Of a stretch of 13,418 nucleotides of DNA, positions 13,365 to 13,418 are shown one piece after another. Both the position numbers and the translations under genes were made by a program. Source of the DNA: Firmicutes bacterium UBA6132 (GTDB lineage Bacteria; Bacillota_A; Clostridia; Tissierellales; Sedimentibacteraceae); contig DIVM01000225.1 of the NCBI GenBank assembly GCA_002435835.1, positions 1-13,418 of the forward strand. The letters are read 5' to 3'. Each line of letters opens with the position of its first letter. Position 1 is the first letter of the stretch. The notes beneath the pieces were generated by a model. That model was not told where the DNA came from. It searched no databases and saw only the letters and a program-made list of their open reading frames with translations.

Positions 13365-13418
13365 GCTATTTTTGATATACTTGATATGTTTAAAAAAGAT
13401 TAATGATTTTTATTAATG

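Noticed and set aside
1..13418. CRISPR array, tRNA or rRNA genes
   Set aside because: No regularly spaced repeats and no tRNA or rRNA sequence blocks were seen on either strand.

Overview
The window looks like a chromosomal segment of a low-GC Gram-positive anaerobe of the Clostridium type. The non-coding DNA is extremely AT-rich, Shine-Dalgarno sites are strong (AGGAGA, AAGGAG, AAGGAGG), and several promoters match the vegetative sigma-A consensus. The gene families also fit: an Asp23/Gls24 protein, an EAL-domain remnant, an AlbA_2 remnant and YfcC-type carriers. I cannot name the species from sequence alone.

Layout. 1-2595: minus-strand pabA-pabB-pabC operon for 4-aminobenzoate (folate) synthesis, with pabC cut by the window edge and a good promoter at 2567-2595. 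2704-3609: a drug/metabolite (EamA-type) transporter, divergent from pabA. 3610-5011: a decayed stretch holding a small membrane ORF and remnants of a GyrI-like effector-binding domain, a membrane protein and an AlbA_2-domain protein. 5069-8870: an intact catabolic cassette of IclR-type regulator, N-acyl-D-amino-acid-deacylase-type amidohydrolase and YfcC-family carrier. It has its own terminators, a consensus promoter and an inverted repeat at the predicted transcription start. 9204-9827: remnants of a YheO-like regulator (minus) and a nitroreductase (plus). 9908-10300: an Asp23/Gls24-family protein (minus) with a sigma-B-like promoter. 10418-12934: a divergent pair, an Ldh2-family dehydrogenase (minus) and an M20 Zn-dependent amidohydrolase (plus), sharing a 177-bp control region. 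13140-13364: the tail of an EAL-domain gene and a terminator.

How the genes may work together. The pab genes convert chorismate to 4-aminobenzoate. The central cassette reads as a self-contained unit: a regulator senses a ligand, a carrier imports an organic or amino-acid-like anion, and the amidohydrolase removes an N-acyl group. The divergent pair joins an N-carbamoyl-amino-acid/allantoate-type hydrolase to a 2-hydroxyacid-type dehydrogenase. This resembles AllC and AllD of ureide breakdown, but none of the other allantoin genes is present here. Both units may scavenge N-substituted amino acids or ureides; this is inference. The functional genes sit among many broken ones, so the region looks like a site of repeated insertion and decay. 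I found no CRISPR array, tRNA, rRNA, transposase or clear defence system.
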